This document shows, one piece after another, positions 59,017 to 64,000 of a DNA stretch of 64,000 nucleotides (positions are counted from its first letter, which is position 1; each line of letters begins with the position of its first letter). Under the pieces are notes generated by a model, which was given only the letters and a program-made list of their open reading frames with translations, was not told the DNA's origin and did not search any database. The position numbers and the translations under genes are program-made. This DNA is from Hyphodiscus hymeniophilus. Its lineage: Eukaryota > Ascomycota > Leotiomycetes > Helotiales > Hyphodiscaceae. Location: positions 682,001 through 746,000 of the forward strand of contig VNKQ01000005.1 in NCBI GenBank assembly GCA_016508695.1. Reading direction: 5' to 3'.

Positions 59017-59785
59017 TCAAGACTTATCTACTTGTTCCAAACACCAACGAGGTGGGTCAATGATCCCTTCCCGAGTAGTTCTCACGACAGCTACGCTGTT
59101 CGATGCAGAAGACGAAACGGCTCTACCTCCGTTAGTTATGGCCGCGATTAATTCGCCGACAGATTGATTCCCACCGGTGCAAATTTCCCCGGATTCTTGT
59201 CTAGTGTTAGACTGACAGGGTCCCCTGTGGCAATATTCGGACCTGCATGAATGAGGAGATTTGGTGGCCGGATTTGGTTGATTGCATACACACCCACATG
59301 CATTTCTAACGGTTTGAGCCCTCACGATGCATTTCCCAAACGTTCCAGAACCAAAGAACAGATGGAATCCCACCTCGATGCTACCATCCTCCACCTTTCG
59401 CTTCCGAATTGTTCCAAATTCCGAACGGTTGAGACTGTAAACGTGTAACCGGTACCAGCGGGCGTAAAATCGGCCCTTCGCTTCCTTTGGCTGCTCACTT
59501 CCTTTCCAAATCTGCCATCTTGCGAATTGCGATCTGCTGGAGACATATTAGAGTGGACCCAAGATGATCAGAGGAGAGATCATCAGACGATGATGAAGAT
59601 GTCTCCCCTGTTGGAGTCAACGGCTCAACGATACCCAAGAAACTTCCATCATTTCGGCATTTCGTAAGGCCTCGCTTCTCTTGGGTACAAACGACCCGAC
59701 AGTCCATCTTCTGCAACTCCCGCCTGTCTGTGTCGATAAGTCTCCAAGCTACGAAGGTACTAATCGTGCAGCCTATAGGCTGCAC
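59017..59785 (-). other. Possible orphan gene, overlapping open frames
   Basis: Two minus-strand frames stay open over much of the same DNA: one reads continuously from about 59546 to 59017, ending in a Cys-rich part with NACGCVCNQPNP, and another runs from 59546 to 59322. A splice-like CTAATATGTCTCCAG precedes them at about 59540-59555, and an upstream frame (to 59785) could supply a first exon ending before a GTATCG donor. Which combination, if any, is translated is unclear. No family is recognised. Confidence 0.2.
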
Positions 59786-59790
59786 GATTA
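59761..59790. repeat. Perfect 30-base palindrome
   Basis: The sequence starts TAATCGTGCAGCC and is its own reverse complement across 30 bases with no mismatch or spacer (centre TA|TA). It could be a dimeric transcription factor site, a cruciform or a transposon scar. Confidence 0.85.
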
Positions 59791-60102
59791 ACGCCGGAAC
59801 TCTTTCTCCAATTGTACCTGGCCCCGACCACCCGCCTTCTCGAATGTTTCATAGCCTGCAAGAAGAAGGCAAATTGGCAGTCTATTCGACGGCAGCGCGG
59901 CTGGCTCCGTCGCTCTAACACTTGAGAAAATAATTCTTATTTCGGTGGAAGTGATTTGTTCATTACTCGAGTCATCTTCATACTGCGTTGCGTAATCGAT
60001 ATCTATCTCAAGTAACGTGATTCATGCTTTGGTTCCCTTACCGGAGCTTCATCTTCACCGTCTCAGTAGCGAGCGCTATCAGGACCGTGTGGCCGTGTAT
60101 TT

Positions 60103-60519
60103 TTGAAGCAATGCTGTACCAACGCCGGCGTTACCTCGAGCATCTCCAGTCCTTCTTCTCAGCCGGCGGTCGCTCAACCGGCGGTTAATCTCTGGCAGTG
60201 TGAGACAAAGGGAATTGCGCCAGGTGCGCGTGCACTTGCAGGATTGGACATTTTAGAAGGCTCGCTGGTAAAGCGATCAAAAAATAATTATTCCTGTGGA
60301 AGTATTCGCAAGACTTTACAAAAGAAAAAAACATATGTGGAGAACTCAAAAACAGAGAACAGGCGATGGCGAAACTTGAGATTCGCAATCGACAACAGCG
60401 AAATTGATCCCGACAGCAAAGATGTGTCTGCCAGTAACCAAGACATGGACATCTGCAAATTTGTTGCCAGTCGTCGTGACGCTATTCGTCTTGTTTTCCC
60501 TTTTCGACCTCTTGGTTGA
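60103..60519 (+). other. Unsupported ORF, 138 codons
   Basis: A polar, Lys/Asn/Asp-rich frame without domain, splice signal or start context. Listed only because it is the longest plus-strand frame in the gene-poor region apart from one at 61883-62458, which looks like noise. Confidence 0.15.
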
Positions 60520-62928
60520 TGGAGCCTAAGTCTTTCAATCTCGCTTTCGAGTAGTCCGTCTTCTTTGTGACGACAAGACCCTTCAACCCCGCCATGAACG
60601 TCTTCAGAGTGGTCGGGCTATCGAGAGTGCACACGTATTTTCAGCCGCAGACTCTCCATTGTATAAACCTTCAAGATTCCGTCGTGAGTATGAGCTAAGT
60701 CGTAAGCACACACGATGCCTCTGGTGAACGGGGAGCAGCAGGCACAATCCTGAACGGTGAAGAGTGAGAGGTAGCATTGCTCTTTGAGGTGATGGGAGGC
60801 GCTCACTTCGGGCTCGCCATGAAGGTCACATTCCCACACTGCTTTGCGCGATCCTCACGACTCCAAAGTAGATCATTACTAGGGATATCCAGAGTTAACA
60901 CATGTTTTCTTAGTTGCTTAGAGAACTCACGAAGGGATAATAGCAATAGCATTTATGTTGACGGTCAACCGTATGAAATGAATTGCACCCGCCATAAAGG
61001 ATCGATGATTGGCACCAATAATGCCAAATCTCCTACACAAGCGTTCAGGAATCTGCTTCGTATTACTTTCCATCTTACGTATGTGTCGCCATCTCTGCTC
61101 AAGACAAGGTTTCCGCACATTACTTCAGAAAATGTGCCGTGGCACCTCCACACCTCCAACACTCGGCACACATGAGAGAAGTGAGTCTCGAAAGATTCAA
61201 TGCGTCAGTTCTGTCCAGGCCATTACTTGTCACAGGCAGTCCGCTGTCGACATTCCCAAGGAAGTTCAACATCACAGAAGCAATGGATCTGAGTGGAAAG
61301 CTGCTCCCTCCTATCAGATAGATCACTTGAAATCGAGAGGTTCAAATAAGGTAATTTCTCCGCTCTGGCTAATCACCGTGCTATATCTGGAATGAGATCT
61401 CAGTCATGAATGGCTGTTGAAGGGCAGAGGGGTCAGACTTTGCAGATAGGAGATAGATATTTCTACTTCTGCGAAGTAGATTGCGAAGACAACGACAACT
61501 CCCGTTAAGGCTTCAGCATAGCGAGTTGGGACTTTTGCATTCGAGAGATATAGGGTGGAGCCACAAATAGAACAGCTGTGATGTGAAGCTACTACATGTA
61601 CACTAGAAAAGAGATAAGAGATCGTGACGCTAAATGTCTACGTTGGTGGCAGATGTACCCGTCTCAACTACGAAAGCAAGCAGCTGGTGATCCAGACCCT
61701 CCTCTCCTTCAGTCAGCACCAACCAAATCCGACCAGAATCTACGAAGCACGCACCTATATGCCATCCAAGTGAACTTGGTGCCCTGTGTATACATCTCAA
61801 TCGCCTGCTCTACTCCAATTCAACGAAGGACAAGCCGCCGTCGCCGTGTCTACTTGTCAGCGGCAGGCCCGCTCTAATTCCGTTGATCTACGAAAGCCTC
61901 AATCTGACCAACCTGCACCACCTCCAAAAGAAAAACAAAAGCACCCACACCAGACGAACTCATCAAATCAGTGCTGGTGAGTGCATCTCCAATCCGTCCG
62001 AGGGTTCCAGATGGTGGCAAAGGTGCAACACGCGCACGGCGAACATGAAACGGACCCGAGGTTGTGTCGGATTGCTGCCGAATCGGGAAGGACGACGCCT
62101 CTGGTCTCGCTACAGATGCAGTCAGTTGTACCTCAGTAGAACGTTTGTGCATTGTGCATGCGTGCATTGCCTCGTTATGCATGGGCTTCAGGTACGTGCG
62201 AATGCAGGATGCAGGAGAGATGCAGGAGCATGCGGTGATGGAAGCGAGGTTTTTTTCGTTCCTGCGTCCTCGCGGGTCTTGAGACGGTTACATCGGGCGC
62301 TCCGTGGGATTGGTGTGTGTCCCATCGAGAGATGTCGTAGCGAGGGGTACGAGATTGTATTGGTTTACGTGATTGGAGCCGTTGGGAATCTATGCAGAAG
62401 TTTTTGCAAGATTTTGAAACGATTGACGTTGAAGTATTCAGGGCAATTAATTAATTAAAGGTGGTTACATTTTTGAGTTTTGACTAGTCGGGTAAGTGGC
62501 CGATGAAGAGTCCAGCTCGTTCAAGAGCTTCAGCATACTCTTTTGTGTTACCTGTACGTTCGGTAATTTTCAATCGTTAAGCGGCTGTTTTGTATTTTGT
62601 AACTGGATATTCAGTTTATTGCAATCGCCCCAAGCTGGGGAGAAAGAGGTTGGAAGCAAGTATTTCAGTATCAAATGAAGCTCAATATGACTACTTTCCT
62701 GGTCTCTTCTTTCATAAAACAGCTATGAATAACTTTGCCAAACTTCCTCCAATTTCCTCGTCACCATGGAGCTCCTATTTCTACCGATATTCTTGATACC
62801 ACGCACCCCAACCCTACTGCTTCCTTTCCCAGATATCAATTTGATCTAAGCGTAATAATCACACCCTGTTGACACAAACAGTCTCACAAATCTCCTTCAT
62901 GTTAGAGTCAGCTTTCGTAGCTTGCCGC

Positions 62929-64000
62929 TCACGCTGCCACTGAAAGTCCTCGCGGTGTTGGGAATCGGCGGTCAAAGTTGGAATGCTCGACTTGATTGGT
63001 GAAAGCTTCTCTCGCGGTGTAGTCGTTTGCGTGTGTGAGCCAAAAAATGATGATAACAGCCCACAACGCTGTGTAGAAAATCAGTAAGAGGCCTCTCATG
63101 ACATCGTCTTCTAGATGGGAGATGGCGTGTACTATGTACCATAACTTACCATCTAAAGTGCACGAAGTAAAACAGCCCCAATCACTTTCATTGCCATCGA
63201 ATAACATCAAAATGGTGATGTTCGCAACCGTTGATACAAGCATTGCAAAGGACGCCCAGAAAGTTTTTCTAATACCGTAGACGAGCCGCTCCTGAGGCTT
63301 AAGGATAGGAGAATGAACGGGGCTGTCGGTACGTTTGCAGCGCCTTAATAACCTTTGAAGCCAGGCCGGGGCGAGGGCAATAATCAGCCCTTCCACCATA
63401 AATTCCCGAATTTGATGCAGGAAGACAAATGTGAGGAACACGTTGACAAATATATCCCAGAGCAGAAGCGCCACCATCACTGAGAATGAGGGCCCAAAGT
63501 CAGCATTGCTTCTATTGTGGAATTTAAAGGATAACACCCACCGGGTCTGTGAATTCCTATGTGACAATTCTTTTCGTTGTATACTACGATCTCTTGCAAG
63601 AAGCAACCAACACCGACAGCACTAAAGCCCACAAGAACAAAGGAAAGCCCTGCGAGGTAGATTGGATCTTCCTTTCGTGGTCGAAATATCGCCTGAACAC
63701 CATGGGTGCTGGGGACGCACGATAATCAGAAATAGCTCTGTAGAATCTGCTCCTGATAGAATTCAAAATCGCTTACCGTTCAACGAGAAAGAGATAGAGG
63801 GTATACTGTGAGTAAGTCAACACCATCTTTGGAATTGGAAAGTGTATGATTTAACTTTTTGACCGAGATAAAAGACGAGACAGACAAGAATGGCGGCTCG
63901 ACAAGTAGTCTCATTTCTGATGCCGCTGAGGGATTGTCAGCCCCTTCGAAAGATGGAGGAAAATGTAAATATGCAAATTAACATACTACCCAAAGTAAAG
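62929..64000 (-). CDS. Fungal multi-pass membrane protein, 5' end outside window
   Basis: I assembled six exons, the first cut by the window edge: 63990-64000, 63856-63925, 63777-63805, 63542-63708, 63150-63479 and 62929-63068; phases agree throughout. At least five hydrophobic segments are visible, including AAILVCLVFYLGQK, the YLFLVER stretch, IYLAGLSFVLVGFSAVGVG, ALLLWDIFVNVFLTFVFL and ALWAVIIIFWLTH. The motif YLFLVER followed after an intron by a polar loop, and the later CTLDALWAV, recall a group of uncharacterised fungal seven-helix-like membrane proteins. A receptor-like role is conceivable but unsupported. Introns at 63806-63855 and 63926-63989 rely on a GTTAAA donor and a GTAGTA donor, so the 5' exons are less certain than the last three. 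Confidence 0.7.

Larger units (their letters stand above)
55028..62928. other. 7.9 kb gene-poor region upstream of the zinc-finger gene
   Basis: No ORF here carries a recognisable domain. It is not notably AT-rich, so the heavy RIP decay of a large repeat is not obvious. Items seen are a perfect 30-base palindrome at 59761-59790, a cluster of overlapping open frames on the minus strand at 59017-59785 and a 138-codon plus-strand ORF at 60103-60519. It probably includes a long 5' leader and upstream regulatory DNA of the Seb1-like gene, and may hold orphan or noncoding genes. Confidence 0.4.

Noticed and set aside
63827..63855. 29-base intron in the right-edge membrane protein
   Set aside because: Below the usual size; using the CACAG acceptor at 63806-63810 gives a 50-base intron and a better protein match.
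1..64000. tRNA, rRNA and CRISPR searches by eye
   Set aside because: No convincing B-box/T-loop with cloverleaf context, no rRNA-like segments and no regularly spaced repeats were seen.

Overview
This window is nuclear DNA of a filamentous ascomycete (Pezizomycotina). Genes carry short introns (about 43-130 bases) with fungal GTAAGT-type donors, CTAAC/CTGAC-like branch points and CAG/TAG acceptors, and the gene content is that of a mould: a Swr1 remodeler, an Msn2/Seb1-type zinc-finger factor, a SUN-family wall protein, a wax-synthase-like enzyme and fungal-only families. Protein wording suggests a leotiomycete-like fungus, but that is an impression. There are no bacterial operons, phage or CRISPR features.

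Layout. 1-3.3 kb: a partial His-rich protein gene and weakly supported small genes. 3.5-12.5 kb: a dense block of a DExH RNA helicase (Dhr2-like), a TauD-type dioxygenase, a Cys-rich small protein, the SDH assembly factor SDHAF3, the eRF1 methyltransferase Mtq2, SmD1 and Pkr1. After 3.5 kb of gene-poor DNA come a SCOC-like coiled-coil gene (16.0-16.6 kb), an unrecognised six-exon gene (17.7-18.8 kb), complex I subunit NDUFB11/ESSS and, divergently, SWR1 (20.1-25.0 kb). 25.9-33.0 kb holds a wax-synthase-like protein, an F-box-like protein and TRAPPII subunit Trs130. 33.5-43.9 kb holds an unknown coiled-coil protein, DNA helicase Hcs1, a DUF202 membrane protein and a SUN-family secreted protein. 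44-47.3 kb is intergenic and carries a complete 544-base MITE with 53-base perfect terminal inverted repeats. 47.3-55.0 kb holds an alcohol dehydrogenase-type oxidoreductase, Dph6 and the Msn2/Seb1-like regulator. About 7.9 kb upstream of that regulator has no convincing gene, only a 30-base perfect palindrome. A multi-pass membrane protein gene runs off the right edge.

Most genes are housekeeping: ribosome biogenesis and translation (Dhr2-like, Mtq2, Dph6), splicing (SmD1), respiration (SDHAF3, NDUFB11), chromatin (Swr1), trafficking (Trs130, SCOC-like), V-ATPase assembly (Pkr1) and DNA metabolism (Hcs1). Two tight divergent pairs (SDHAF3/Mtq2, NDUFB11/Swr1) probably share promoters. I see no biosynthetic cluster or defence island.

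The most important caution concerns sequence quality. Four minus-strand genes (SDHAF3, SmD1, the 33.5-35.5 kb gene and the oxidoreductase) each need exactly one extra base in a short G/C homopolymer to restore the family reading frame, and in every case the added base makes the exon total divisible by three. That pattern points to homopolymer undercalling in the assembly rather than four broken genes.
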